A DNA stretch of 64,000 bases. It comes from Phycisphaeraceae bacterium (lineage in GTDB: Bacteria; Planctomycetota; Phycisphaerae; Phycisphaerales; UBA1924). Below the pieces are notes generated by a model. That model was not told the origin of the DNA. It did not search any database and worked only from the letters and a program-made list of their open reading frames with translations. Positions 49,793 to 58,977 of the stretch are shown piece after piece. The stretch's first letter is position 1. Each line of letters opens with the position of its first letter. The position numbers and the translations under genes are program-made. The DNA is taken from positions 210,228-274,227 of the forward strand of contig JAHBXL010000002.1 of assembly GCA_019636495.1 (NCBI GenBank), in the 5' to 3' direction.

Positions 49793-51853
49793 ATGTCCGC
49801 CAAAGACCTCCTTCGCAAAGCCCGCGATCAAGCCATGACCGAGATCGGAGGGGCGATGGAAACGACCATCGCCATCGCTTATGATCTCAAGCTGAAGGAC
49901 TCGGCGCAGAAAGTTGGCCTAGCCCTCAAGCACATGCGTGAAGACACCTTTCGGGTGATGCTGGTAGGGCGTTTCAAGAATGGGAAATCAACGCTCCTGA
50001 ACGCGCTGCTCGGAAGGCCTGCCCGTACTATCCCGGGGCTTGATGGCCGCGGCCCCATGCCGGTAGACGATCTGCCATGTACAGCAACTCTGACCGCGAT
50101 TCAGTACGCGGACGTTCCTTCAGTTAGGGTGCACAAGTTTCCGGGAGACGATGGAAAAGCTAGGGTGGAAGACTGGACGTTTAATCGCTATCTGAGTGAA
50201 GCGGTGTTGTCTCCTGATCCTCAGGAGAACGAAGAACGGTTCCGGGACATCATGGCATTTGAAGTCCACTACCCGGCTGAGCTGTGCAAAGAAGGTGTGA
50301 CGCTCATCGACGCTCCTGGCACAGATGAGCATCCTCAGCGTACTGCGATCACGCAAGAGGCGCTCGAACAGTGCGACGCGGCCATCATCGTCTACCGCTC
50401 AGAACCAGCGTATGGTGAACACGAAGTAGAGTTCGCACAGAAGCTCGTGGCGGGCTCCGGGACCAAGATCTTTACCATCACCAACATGTTCCTCGTGGGC
50501 AAGTCTTCAGAATCGCTACTGCCCCGCATCAAGCGGCTTGCATGGTCCAAACTTGTTCGGACAGCCTATCCATCAAAGGGCCCATACGAAGAAGACGTGA
50601 ACATGGCCGCCTACGACATGTACTTTGTCGATGCCCTGTCAGCCTTTGATGGCAAGATGAAGGGCGATCCGGCCAGGATTAAGCAGTCTGGCCTTGAGGA
50701 GTTTGAAGAACGCCTCGGCCGCTTCCTTATTGACGAGAGGTACCATGCGAAGCTGAAGAGCTTTGTGACAAAGGCTGAGGCGCAGGTTAACGCCATTCGT
50801 CAATCGATAATTCAACGCAGCACTGCCTTGCTTCAGGACACTGAGAAGTTGAAGCATTCTGCCCGCGAAATTGAGCCGCAGATGGCAGCAATTGATCAGC
50901 GTCGCGACAAACTGCCCGCGATCGTCGACGAGTGCCGTGATCGCTGCAAGGCCGAGATTCGGTTGTCATTTGATCAGCTTATGTTCCAGATCCGAGCAGA
51001 GCTGCCAGCCCATCTTGACGGCCAAGAGCTTACCTCACTCGCCGGCCTTAAGGGCGCAGCGGGCCTCTTCTTCAAGCAGAAGGCATCGAAGGAATGCTTC
51101 GACCAAGCGAGCGCGTTCATTCAGAGCAAGGTGGAAGCGTGGGCCTCAAGCCCGGCGAACGAGCCTGGGGCACAAAGTGCGATCGGTCGGTCCCTCAAGA
51201 GGATGGAGGTGGATCTGAAAGAGGAGGCAGACCGAATCAGTACGTCATTCAATGCGATCCACTTCAAGCTATCCGGATGGGAGCCCCCTCAGTCAGGCAC
51301 CAATGGCGAATCGGGGGTCAACTACTGGCTTGTCGGGGCAGGCGTGCTAACGGGCATTCCAATCTTGGCGGGCGCAGGCCTTGGCGGACTGAAGGGCATG
51401 GCGGGCACCATTGGCGGCGCGATCGTCGGAATGGTTGCACTGAGCATACTCCACGTCGTGGCAGCACCGATTGTCATACCCGCGATGATCGTCTCGATGC
51501 TAACTGGCGCAACGATCTTTGGCTCGACCGGTCTTGCAAAGGCCGTGCGTGCATCGACAGTTGCCCAACTCGAGAAGCGCTGGACCGAGCTCGCTGCCAA
51601 GGCTCAGCCAACACTTGATGCGGCAGTGGACAAATCGCTTGATCAGGTTCGCGATACGGCCGTCGCAGCCATCATCGCGAAGATCGAAGAAGAGAAGGAT
51701 GCCATTCGTCGGATTCTCGACGACAATCAGCGAAGCCAGACTGAGAAGAAGGCCCTGGTTCAGACACTTGACACTGCCTTGCTCAGGGTCAACGCCTCGA
51801 TGGATGCAATGAAGGCAGGGCTTGCACGGTTTGCGTCGGTCAAGACCATGTAA
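49793..51853 (+). CDS. Dynamin-like GTPase A
   Basis: A 686-residue dynamin-family protein. GTPase motifs: G1 GRFKNGKST (residues 59-67), G2 Thr in PCTATLT (about 96-101), G3 DAPGTDEH (173-180) and a G4-like ITNMF (229-233) in which the usual NKxD is not kept. After the GTPase domain comes a long helical stalk (about 320-500) with heptad-like charged sequence. A large hydrophobic Gly-rich insert (about 505-585, YWLVGAGVLTGIPILAGAGL) should embed in membrane, and a C-terminal coiled coil follows. Known relatives bind and remodel or fuse membranes. The ATG at 49793 has GGAG seven bases before. It is 83 nt after gene 1. Confidence 0.85.
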   Translation: MSAKDLLRKARDQAMTEIGGAMETTIAIAYDLKLKDSAQKVGLALKHMREDTFRVMLVGRFKNGKSTLLNALLGRPARTIPGLDGRGPMPVDDLPCTATLTAIQYADVPSVRVHKFPGDDGKARVEDWTFNRYLSEAVLSPDPQENEERFRDIMAFEVHYPAELCKEGVTLIDAPGTDEHPQRTAITQEALEQCDAAIIVYRSEPAYGEHEVEFAQKLVAGSGTKIFTITNMFLVGKSSESLLPRIKRLAWSKLVRTAYPSKGPYEEDVNMAAYDMYFVDALSAFDGKMKGDPARIKQSGLEEFEERLGRFLIDERYHAKLKSFVTKAEAQVNAIRQSIIQRSTALLQDTEKLKHSAREIEPQMAAIDQRRDKLPAIVDECRDRCKAEIRLSFDQLMFQIRAELPAHLDGQELTSLAGLKGAAGLFFKQKASKECFDQASAFIQSKVEAWASSPANEPGAQSAIGRSLKRMEVDLKEEADRISTSFNAIHFKLSGWEPPQSGTNGESGVNYWLVGAGVLTGIPILAGAGLGGLKGMAGTIGGAIVGMVALSILHVVAAPIVIPAMIVSMLTGATIFGSTGLAKAVRASTVAQLEKRWTELAAKAQPTLDAAVDKSLDQVRDTAVAAIIAKIEEEKDAIRRILDDNQRSQTEKKALVQTLDTALLRVNASMDAMKAGLARFASVKTM

Positions 51854-51902
51854 TGTCATACGACTGTTCCGATAGTGTCGCTACTTTCAGTTGGAGGTCT
51901 CA

Positions 51903-53930
51903 ATGCCGGTCTGCACCGTTGACATGTTGAGTAAGCCGGGGGACGCTTCGACCATTCAGCCTTTGCTGGCATTGGCGGCGGATGTCGGCAAGATTGACAC
52001 TGACGCAGCGATCGCCGTGGGGAACGCCGCGAAGGCCTTTGCGAAGCCGGTAGCGACCATCGCCGTGGGCGGGTACTTCAAATCAGGCAAAAGCTCTTTG
52101 CTCAATGCCGTGATTGGCCGACACTTGCTCCCGACGAACGAGCTCCCTGAGACCGGGGTTGCCTGTCGCATCATCCCCGTCGGCGCTAGCGAGCCCGAGG
52201 TTGCCCACGTTCACTTTACCGATCGACACCGGAAGCCCGAGCAGATTGGGCTGACACCCGAAGAGATCTCTGAGCACGGTGGTAGGCTGACTCGGGCAGG
52301 AGAGACTCGGGTCTCAGTAACCAGCGAGGTCGAGCGCATTGAAGCGCGACTTCGCGGCACGGGACTGCCAGCCGGTTGCCATTGGCTGGACACGCCGGGA
52401 ATCGGCGAGGACGGCTTAATGGACGAGCTGGCGATGCGGTATGCCCTCGGGGCGGACCGTCTTCTGTGGGTCTTGTCGTCGCGTTCGTTGCTGTCCACCA
52501 GGGAGGCAGAGTTTCTGCAGAAGTACATCGCGCAGCGCGGACCCGACGCACTGACGTTAGTCATCAACGCGTTCATTACCGGCGAGAGCGCAGCGCAGGC
52601 CGACGAGGCATGGAGCGCGTTCACGGGGACTAAACTTGCCGATCACCTTAAGCGATTGCAGGAACATTGCTCGGCTTATGAGTTGGGCAAGCATCCTGAC
52701 GTGGTCGTCGTAGCGGCCAAGCACGTTCTGACACACGGCGCCCAATCCTTTGGAGGTCGCGAGATTGTGCACCTGGTGGGGGACCGGCTTCATCCTCATG
52801 GACCACTTGTGCGTCGCGCACGAGTGAGTGCCTTGAAGACAGTTATCAGCGATGCGATCGAGAGTGTCGATCGTGAAGTGACCCGCGGTTCTGCTTTGTT
52901 GGCGGAGGAGCGACGTTGCGTTCAGCGGCTGTGCGACGAACGCGCAAAACGTCTCGAGTCGATGATTGCCCTCTGCCGCGATCTGATTGCGAAGCGCGGA
53001 GAGGAGCTGTTAGCAGATATGCGTCAGCTTGACGCCGCTGTCTCAGAGGAAGTGCCGGACACAGGATTCGCGCGCGATAGCACCTACGAGAACACCCTCA
53101 ACAAAATCGTGACAGAGCTCAACGGTGACGTTTTGTCCGACCTTAAGGATTTACTGGATGACACAGGCGACGAGCAGGGCTTCGAAGTCGATGGTCCGGC
53201 TCTTGCTGCTCGAGTCAAGAAGCTCTTACCCAAGGCGGACCTTTCCATCACAATCCCAAAGAGCAATGATATCGCCATGGGGAAAGGCGCTGCTGCTGGT
53301 GCAGCCACCGGAGCCGCATTGGGGTCGGTCGTTCCGATCCTCGGCACCATCTTCGGGGCCGCACTCGGGGGAGTCCTCGGAGGCCTGGGTGGTGCAGCTG
53401 CCGCGGTGGAAAGCGACAAGCAAGCAGCGAGCGCCATTCGCTCGCAGTTCCGATCTCGGCTCTCGGAGCTCGCTAAGCGGTACGCAATCGTCTTTGCCAC
53501 AATCCATGACGAGGTTGGTACCTTCATCAGCGATTCGGCCCAGCCACCGAAGGTTGACCCGGGTTTGGTGAGCTCACACGAGTTCGCTGAAGGCGTGAGG
53601 GATCGCTTATCGGCGGCCCTGAGCGAGACTCAGCAACTCCTCATCGAGTACACCCGCACACGGGCCTTCGAGATCCATAAGGCCCGAAATGGCGGCCCGG
53701 GGGATGAGATGTCTGATTGGCAACAAGCACTGCGGGAAGTCTACGGCCGGGATGACGAATCGGGCAGCGAAATGAACGCAGTAAACGCTCAGAACGGCAG
53801 CACCATGTCGCCGCCGCTGCTAGCGAAGGTGGCGAACTGGTTGCACGGGAGCACCGAGGTTAGGTCGGCCATTGAGAATGTTGGTGGAGATGTGAATGGG
53901 CGTTCACGTGGTCTCGGGGGCAATCGGTGA
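51903..53930 (+). CDS. Dynamin-like GTPase B
   Basis: A 675-residue second dynamin-like GTPase, diverged from A. Motifs: G1 GYFKSGKSS (57-65), G2 Thr about 84 in PETGVA, G3 DTPGIGEDG (163-171) and a G4-like VINAF (about 220-224). The stalk is helical, with a Lys/Glu/Arg-rich segment around residues 320-400. A glycine-rich membrane segment spans about 459-502 (GKGAAAGAATGAALGSVVPIL, with GAALGGVLGGLGG). The C terminus is polar. GGAGG five bases before the ATG at 51903 decides the start. Its TGA overlaps the next gene's ATG by one base. Two different dynamins encoded together commonly act as a heteromeric pair (for example LeoA/LeoBC, IniA/IniC). Confidence 0.85.
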   Translation: MPVCTVDMLSKPGDASTIQPLLALAADVGKIDTDAAIAVGNAAKAFAKPVATIAVGGYFKSGKSSLLNAVIGRHLLPTNELPETGVACRIIPVGASEPEVAHVHFTDRHRKPEQIGLTPEEISEHGGRLTRAGETRVSVTSEVERIEARLRGTGLPAGCHWLDTPGIGEDGLMDELAMRYALGADRLLWVLSSRSLLSTREAEFLQKYIAQRGPDALTLVINAFITGESAAQADEAWSAFTGTKLADHLKRLQEHCSAYELGKHPDVVVVAAKHVLTHGAQSFGGREIVHLVGDRLHPHGPLVRRARVSALKTVISDAIESVDREVTRGSALLAEERRCVQRLCDERAKRLESMIALCRDLIAKRGEELLADMRQLDAAVSEEVPDTGFARDSTYENTLNKIVTELNGDVLSDLKDLLDDTGDEQGFEVDGPALAARVKKLLPKADLSITIPKSNDIAMGKGAAAGAATGAALGSVVPILGTIFGAALGGVLGGLGGAAAAVESDKQAASAIRSQFRSRLSELAKRYAIVFATIHDEVGTFISDSAQPPKVDPGLVSSHEFAEGVRDRLSAALSETQQLLIEYTRTRAFEIHKARNGGPGDEMSDWQQALREVYGRDDESGSEMNAVNAQNGSTMSPPLLAKVANWLHGSTEVRSAIENVGGDVNGRSRGLGGNR

Positions 53931-54958
53931 TGCTTGACCTCTCTGTAGCTCTGCACTCGTGTCGGTATCGCACCGTCCTCGCTGCTGCGGATGGTACTCC
54001 TCGAAGAGTTGGGGTCCTGTATGCATCGGACGCACCGCCTTTGGACCCACCCGAGAACGCACGCGATGCTCGCTCATGGTTAAACGGGTTGTTGGGCCGA
54101 GGTAATAGTGACAGCACGCCCATTGACGTAGCGCTATGCATCGATAGCCCTGAAACAGACCCATTCACCGCATGGTTTGCGAAGGCATCTTCAACAAGCC
54201 GACGTGTGCGACCAACAGAGGCAGCGCTGGGGGCCTATGTCGCTTCGGTTGATCGCGTTGCTGAGCGTGTTGTCGTGGTTGCCGCCGCAGAGGAATCCAC
54301 AGAGGTCGTTTGCTTTAGGATCAGCCCAGAGCGTGGGGTTCTCGGGATCATTGATCGCCAGCAGATTGCATCAGTGCAGGTGGGCACTCGCGCGATAGTC
54401 GACAGGCTGCTAAGTGAGCTGCGGCAGTTCATGAGTGAACCAGTTGACTGCATTACCGATCCCAGCGCGCGGCAAGCTGCGATGGAGTATTTGGCCATGC
54501 TTGGTACTGCAGCAACCAACCAGCAGGTGATGTGGTCGGGACACCTTTCCAGCCGTTTGTTCCAGCCTTTTAGCGTCACGCCACAACAAGTGCAGCGGTG
54601 GGACGAGTGTTCGCAGATCTGGAGCGCCGCGATCGCTGCAGTGCGAAGAGCAAACACTTTGCCAAATGACGTGGTCGTAGCAGGGCCCGGTGCCGTATGT
54701 CCCTGGTGGCAGGAGTTGCGGACAAGCCCACGATGCTGGGTTAGCGCTAAGCCGGGCGACGACTTTGCGCTTGGGGCTGCGATGCTTGCGTTTACTGGCG
54801 ACACCGAGGCAGATGATCCGCGTAATCGGGTGCCTGAAAGCGTGGACAATGAAGAGCGTCCGATAGACGCTTCGGCGGAGGCGGCTCGGGCGAGGTCTCG
54901 ACGCTTGCCGTTTCTTGCTGCACCTGACACTGATATGAGCGAAGAGACTTCCACATGA
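53930..54958 (+). CDS. Degenerate Hsp70/actin-fold protein
   Basis: A 342-residue protein that looks like a shortened Hsp70/actin-type ATPase domain without a substrate-binding domain. The best match is near the end: VVVAGPGAVCPWWQEL (about residues 247-262) and KPGDDFALGAAMLAF (about 274-288), paralleling the Hsp70 'vvlvGG.sriP...' and 'dp..AvalGAa' motifs. The N-terminal phosphate-1 motif is poorly kept (LSVALHSCRYRTVLAA), so ATP hydrolysis is doubtful. The tail is Arg/Glu/Ala-rich and disordered-looking. It starts at the overlapping ATG of TGATG and its own stop overlaps the HerA gene by four bases. Hsp70-like genes near dynamin-like genes are also seen in actinobacteria. Confidence 0.65.
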   Translation: MLDLSVALHSCRYRTVLAAADGTPRRVGVLYASDAPPLDPPENARDARSWLNGLLGRGNSDSTPIDVALCIDSPETDPFTAWFAKASSTSRRVRPTEAALGAYVASVDRVAERVVVVAAAEESTEVVCFRISPERGVLGIIDRQQIASVQVGTRAIVDRLLSELRQFMSEPVDCITDPSARQAAMEYLAMLGTAATNQQVMWSGHLSSRLFQPFSVTPQQVQRWDECSQIWSAAIAAVRRANTLPNDVVVAGPGAVCPWWQELRTSPRCWVSAKPGDDFALGAAMLAFTGDTEADDPRNRVPESVDNEERPIDASAEAARARSRRLPFLAAPDTDMSEETST

Positions 54959-57900
54959 CTTACACGACACGTGAGGGCACTGCACCAAACGCATCGAGCG
55001 GACTAATCACCGAGTATGTCAACCGGGCCGCGCTGTCTTCGCCCGCACTCCTCAGCGAGCGACTGCCTCATTTGCTGATGAGCGTGTTGGAGCGCAGGTA
55101 TATCGGGGAATTGGCGGCCGCCGCGACCAGCGTGGACATGCCGTCGCTGGGCAGCATTCCATTCCTTAGACCAGTGATTGCCATTGGTCGATCTCAGGCC
55201 GCACGATTGGAACCGCACGCCGCGCGTGTGGCGGCATCGGCTGGTACGTCCGCAATGCTCTCGGCCTGTCACGAACGTGGGAACGCCTTTGTCAATGTAC
55301 TCTATGGCGACGGCGGCAAAATGACGCTCGCTGTTGGTGCCCGGCGGATTCCGGGCGCAGCAGGCCGGGCCACGCCGGATTATCTCGCGGCGCAAGCTGC
55401 AGCATTGCACGCATCCCAACCTGGGCTGGTGCTGGGCGCGCCGGCACTCATGGATGAAGAAGGATGGCCGGAGCTGTGTGAGATTCTGAACACCGGGTGC
55501 ATTGGAGTGTCTTTGGGGGTACCCGGGATTGTTGATCCGCGCGGTGGCTTAATCGGCGGTCCCCCTGGCGTCCTGGAACGTCTCGCTCGCTCGATGGGGC
55601 ACCACCGGTTTGCAGTCATGGTGGTTGCGGAGCCTCTCGACGTCGCTCTGCTCGATGAGGCGATTGATACTTGCCGGCACCTGCGCAGCGAGGTGCATTC
55701 ATACATCCGACGTACTGTCAGCCGCTCTCAGTCAACCGGAACGAGTCGACAGGAGGTTGATCGGAAGAGCGGGGACAGTTCCTGGCAGTCGCAGCTTCCC
55801 ACACACCTCTATTACCTCGCCGCATTCTGTGGAGTGCTGACGGTTGTACCCGGCCTTCAGGGACTGGGGGCACTAGCCTCCGCTGCCACTACGGGCGCAG
55901 TTGCCGCAAGCATGAACAGTGCAGCACGCAGGTCGTCGGGAGGCAGCTCTGTGACGACTTCAGACAGCGACACGGCCGGCATGGAGTTACTGGATGCGAA
56001 TGCACAGGCGTGTGAATCGCTGCTGCTCCACTTTGAAGCAAGATTGTCAGAAGGGCGGAGTACCGGTTGGTGGAGATCATGCACGTATCTCGTGGCCGAT
56101 ACTGAAAGCAGCCTGCAGTCGCTTGGTTCTGCCTTTCGCGCGGGCATGACGATGCACGCGCCAGCTGCCGAGCAAATTCGCCTTGTCAGGCCAGCCCCCC
56201 ACCTTATTCGCAGATGCGTGTCACAAGCCGCGATCGCCAACTTGCACCCAGCTGGCGATGCACAGTGGCGTCATCCCCTTGGTGAGTCATTTAACAGCTT
56301 GGGTACCTGCCTGGCATCACGGGAGTTAGCGGTGCTCGTAACGCCCCCAGCCACTGAGTTGCCAGGGCTCCAAGTTCGCGATGCCGCGGAGTTCGCACTC
56401 ACGGTGCCCTCAGAAGATGCCGACGCGATTGACATAGGCCACGTGTGCGATCACGCTGGGCGTGACGTTGGAAAGTTGCAGATTACCCTTCAGGGACTAA
56501 ACCGACACGTCTTCGTGTCCGGCATGACGGGCTACGGGAAGTCAAACACCTGTTTCCGCATCCTGACGGAACTGTGGACTAAGCACCGCATTCCGTTCCT
56601 AGTGATCGAGCCTGCAAAGACTGAGTACCGTGAGCTTCGTCGGTCTCTCGGCAGCGATCTTCGCGTGTTCGGATTTGGCGGCGCGGGCAACGAACCGCTT
56701 CGTCTGAACCCGCTTGGGTGGGTCAAAGGATTCCGTCTGTCGCGGCATGTCGACATGCTCAAGGCCGTCTTCAATGCGTCGTTTCCGATGTTTGCCGGCA
56801 TGCCCTACGTTCTTGAGGAGGCTCTCTTAGAAGTCTATGCGGAACGAGGGTGGAGCATCTATGACTCTGGAAACGCGGCACGGCAGATGATCGTCAAGGA
56901 TCGCCAAGATCACTTGCTTCGACATGAGAGTGCTCTTGTGCCTTGTCTGACAGATCTTCATGACAAGATTGATGCAGTCCTACAGCGCAAGGCTTATGGC
57001 CAAGAAATCACCAAGGACATGGGCGCCGCACTCCGTTCACGCCTGCGATCTCTGATGCTCGGTAGTAAGGGACTGGTGTTGGACACGCGGCGGTCGACCC
57101 CGACGGAGGCGCTCTTTGACCGCCCTGCAATCATTGAGTTGGAGGAACTCGGCGATCCGGAGGAGCAAGCGTTTGTCATGGCTCTTGTGCTCACCATGCT
57201 TTACGAACACACGCAGGCCCGCCAATCCGGAGTGCGCGCGGGCGACGTGATGCTCCGCCATGTTACGCTAGTTGAAGAAGCACACCGTCTGCTCAGTGGC
57301 GAGCGGCGTTCTTCCGAACTGGGCGACCCGAGGGGCAAGGCTGTCAGTGTGTTTACAAACATGCTTGCAGAGATCCGCGCTTATGGGGAAGGGTTCATAA
57401 TCAGCGATCAGATTCCGACAAAGCTGGCACCCGAGATCATAAAAAACTCGAACCTCAAGATCATTCATCGACTTAGTGCTGCTGACGATCGCACCGCCGT
57501 TGGTGCGTGCATGAACCTCTCGGAGCAGCAACTGCGGCACATGAACAATCTCCATCGGGGGCAAGCAATCGTTCACGACGATCGCATAGGTGAAGCGGTC
57601 TTGGCAACAATTGTGCGTGTCAAGGATTCACCAACGTCGGAGGTTCTACCAGTCCAAATGCCGGTGGTTGCGTCCAGTCATCAGCGACGATCGCATCTTC
57701 GCCGTGGCGGTGCCTGTGACCATTGCACCTCACCCTGCGACTACTCGCAGGCTGCACCGATTGCAATCGGCATGGAGCGTTCAGACGCGATGGCTGCCCG
57801 GCTTGTTGATGCAATCATTGCAGGCAGACTGGATCTGCTCGCGTCAGCGACGGCTTCCCTGCGCGCCGCCAAAGGTGCTGTTCAAGCATCAACTGATGAG

Positions 57901-58473
57901 CATGTCGCAAACGGCATGACGTATTGTGCCGTCTCGCAGGCTCTCATTCCAATCCTGAGCAGACTTCTGACTGCACGCACCAAGCTTCTCGGGGGTATGG
58001 AGACCCGCCAGCCAACAGACTACCTGCTACTCGAGCACGCTCTAGCGTCGGTCGCGGGTGTCATCGAGGGTGTGCTGCGCGACCGGGACGTCATTAGTCT
58101 TCACGATGCACGACTTAGTGTCGTTGGAGCTCTTCGCGGAGCGTCCATTGCTGCTACGCCACATGACCAAGAGTCAGATGACGAAGTGCTGATGTCGCCG
58201 TGGGTCGCACCGCACGCGTCGCGCATTGCGAAACAGGTCGTCTCGCTACTTGCGCCTGGTGTCACCGGTCAAGAGGTGTTTGATCGCATCGCGCCAACAC
58301 TTCTACAAGGGGTTGATACTGCGATCTTTGAACGTTGGTCCGATTCAACGATTGCACGAAGGGTGTGGCTTGCCTCTGCGTTGCGGTGGGTCCCACTGCC
58401 AGCGAGCGTTGATACGACGCGACGAGAGTGGCTGGCTAGTTGGCACCAAGCGGATTCATCCCGAGGGGAGTAA
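54955..58473 (+). CDS. HerA-type ATPase with membrane segment and Cys cluster
   Basis: An 1172-residue protein, last in the operon. Residues 1-280 are an uncharacterised domain (SLGVPGIVDPRGGLIGGPPG, VMVVAEPLDVALLDEAI). A hydrophobic segment lies at about 283-320 (LYYLAAFCGVLTVV...). The HerA/DUF87 ATPase core has Walker A GMTGYGKSNT (523-532), VIEPAKTEYREL nearby, Walker B-like VTLVEEAHRLL (about 770-780) and the arginine-finger-type end SNLKIIHRLSAADDR. A Cys cluster CDHCTSPCDYS (about 920-930) follows, then a ~240-residue helical C terminus. HerA-family ATPases form hexameric DNA pumps in repair, conjugation and many defence systems. The membrane segment and the dynamin partners are unusual. 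Confidence 0.82.
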   Translation: MTYTTREGTAPNASSGLITEYVNRAALSSPALLSERLPHLLMSVLERRYIGELAAAATSVDMPSLGSIPFLRPVIAIGRSQAARLEPHAARVAASAGTSAMLSACHERGNAFVNVLYGDGGKMTLAVGARRIPGAAGRATPDYLAAQAAALHASQPGLVLGAPALMDEEGWPELCEILNTGCIGVSLGVPGIVDPRGGLIGGPPGVLERLARSMGHHRFAVMVVAEPLDVALLDEAIDTCRHLRSEVHSYIRRTVSRSQSTGTSRQEVDRKSGDSSWQSQLPTHLYYLAAFCGVLTVVPGLQGLGALASAATTGAVAASMNSAARRSSGGSSVTTSDSDTAGMELLDANAQACESLLLHFEARLSEGRSTGWWRSCTYLVADTESSLQSLGSAFRAGMTMHAPAAEQIRLVRPAPHLIRRCVSQAAIANLHPAGDAQWRHPLGESFNSLGTCLASRELAVLVTPPATELPGLQVRDAAEFALTVPSEDADAIDIGHVCDHAGRDVGKLQITLQGLNRHVFVSGMTGYGKSNTCFRILTELWTKHRIPFLVIEPAKTEYRELRRSLGSDLRVFGFGGAGNEPLRLNPLGWVKGFRLSRHVDMLKAVFNASFPMFAGMPYVLEEALLEVYAERGWSIYDSGNAARQMIVKDRQDHLLRHESALVPCLTDLHDKIDAVLQRKAYGQEITKDMGAALRSRLRSLMLGSKGLVLDTRRSTPTEALFDRPAIIELEELGDPEEQAFVMALVLTMLYEHTQARQSGVRAGDVMLRHVTLVEEAHRLLSGERRSSELGDPRGKAVSVFTNMLAEIRAYGEGFIISDQIPTKLAPEIIKNSNLKIIHRLSAADDRTAVGACMNLSEQQLRHMNNLHRGQAIVHDDRIGEAVLATIVRVKDSPTSEVLPVQMPVVASSHQRRSHLRRGGACDHCTSPCDYSQAAPIAIGMERSDAMAARLVDAIIAGRLDLLASATASLRAAKGAVQASTDEHVANGMTYCAVSQALIPILSRLLTARTKLLGGMETRQPTDYLLLEHALASVAGVIEGVLRDRDVISLHDARLSVVGALRGASIAATPHDQESDDEVLMSPWVAPHASRIAKQVVSLLAPGVTGQEVFDRIAPTLLQGVDTAIFERWSDSTIARRVWLASALRWVPLPASVDTTRREWLASWHQADSSRGE

Positions 58474-58504
58474 GTGGAAGTAGCTCCGTCTTACTGACTG
58501 TGCA

Positions 58505-58837
58505 TTACCCATTAGCTATCCATAGTGAGCGATGAATGTCTCGATTCTCTTGCACCCACGTGCCTGCGAAGAGATGAGCTCCCAAAAGGAAGTGCTTTGC
58601 GTCCGGATTCGACTTCGACTCCCCGACGGTCGGGTGGAAGTGCGCGGGCGGGTAGAGAGCCACGTCGTCGTACTGGGTGACCACGCGAGCGAGCAGCCCC
58701 GGTCCCGCTTGATCGCCGACATACCGGCGCTCGAAGAACGACTCTTCGATCATCGCCACCGCGTGCCACATCGCCGGGTGGTTGGCCGGGAAGCCCATCG
58801 CTGCATTCGAGACGATTTCGAGTTGTTCGCACGCGGC
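58505..58837 (-). pseudogene. Glycosyltransferase GT32-like C-terminal remnant
   Basis: Reading leftward, the stretch LEIVSNAAMGFPANHPAMW, TGPGLL-like DQAGPGLLARVV and ALYPPAHFHPT...HLFAGTWVQE follows the C-terminal half of GT32 (OCH1-type) sugar transferases, including the His/Trp end motif. In frame, a TGA at 58838-58840 stops it immediately upstream, and the N-terminal half with the DxD motif is missing. Part of the expected upstream sequence (FGPEPRAN) appears in another frame, suggesting a frameshift as well. It ends 32 nt from the HerA gene in convergent orientation and looks like debris at an insertion boundary. Confidence 0.65.
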
Positions 58838-58977
58838 TCAGGCCCGAACTTCGGCCGGGCACATCTCGGCGAAGGGCCGATCTACCTTCCTGTTAATTGG
58901 CAAGTGCCACGGATCCGCACGAACAACGTCTCGATTCGCAGGGACGCCTGGTCCCCGGTGGTTTACGATCTGTCCGC

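Noticed and set aside
48231..58473. Direct assignment of the operon to Eleos (LeoA/LeoBC), Zorya or a HerA-Sir2 system
   Set aside because: Dynamin and HerA parts resemble pieces of these, but the nuclease, Sir2 or flagellar-motor-like parts are absent and the Hsp70-like protein and pseudo-dynamin are extra; only a general comparison is justified.
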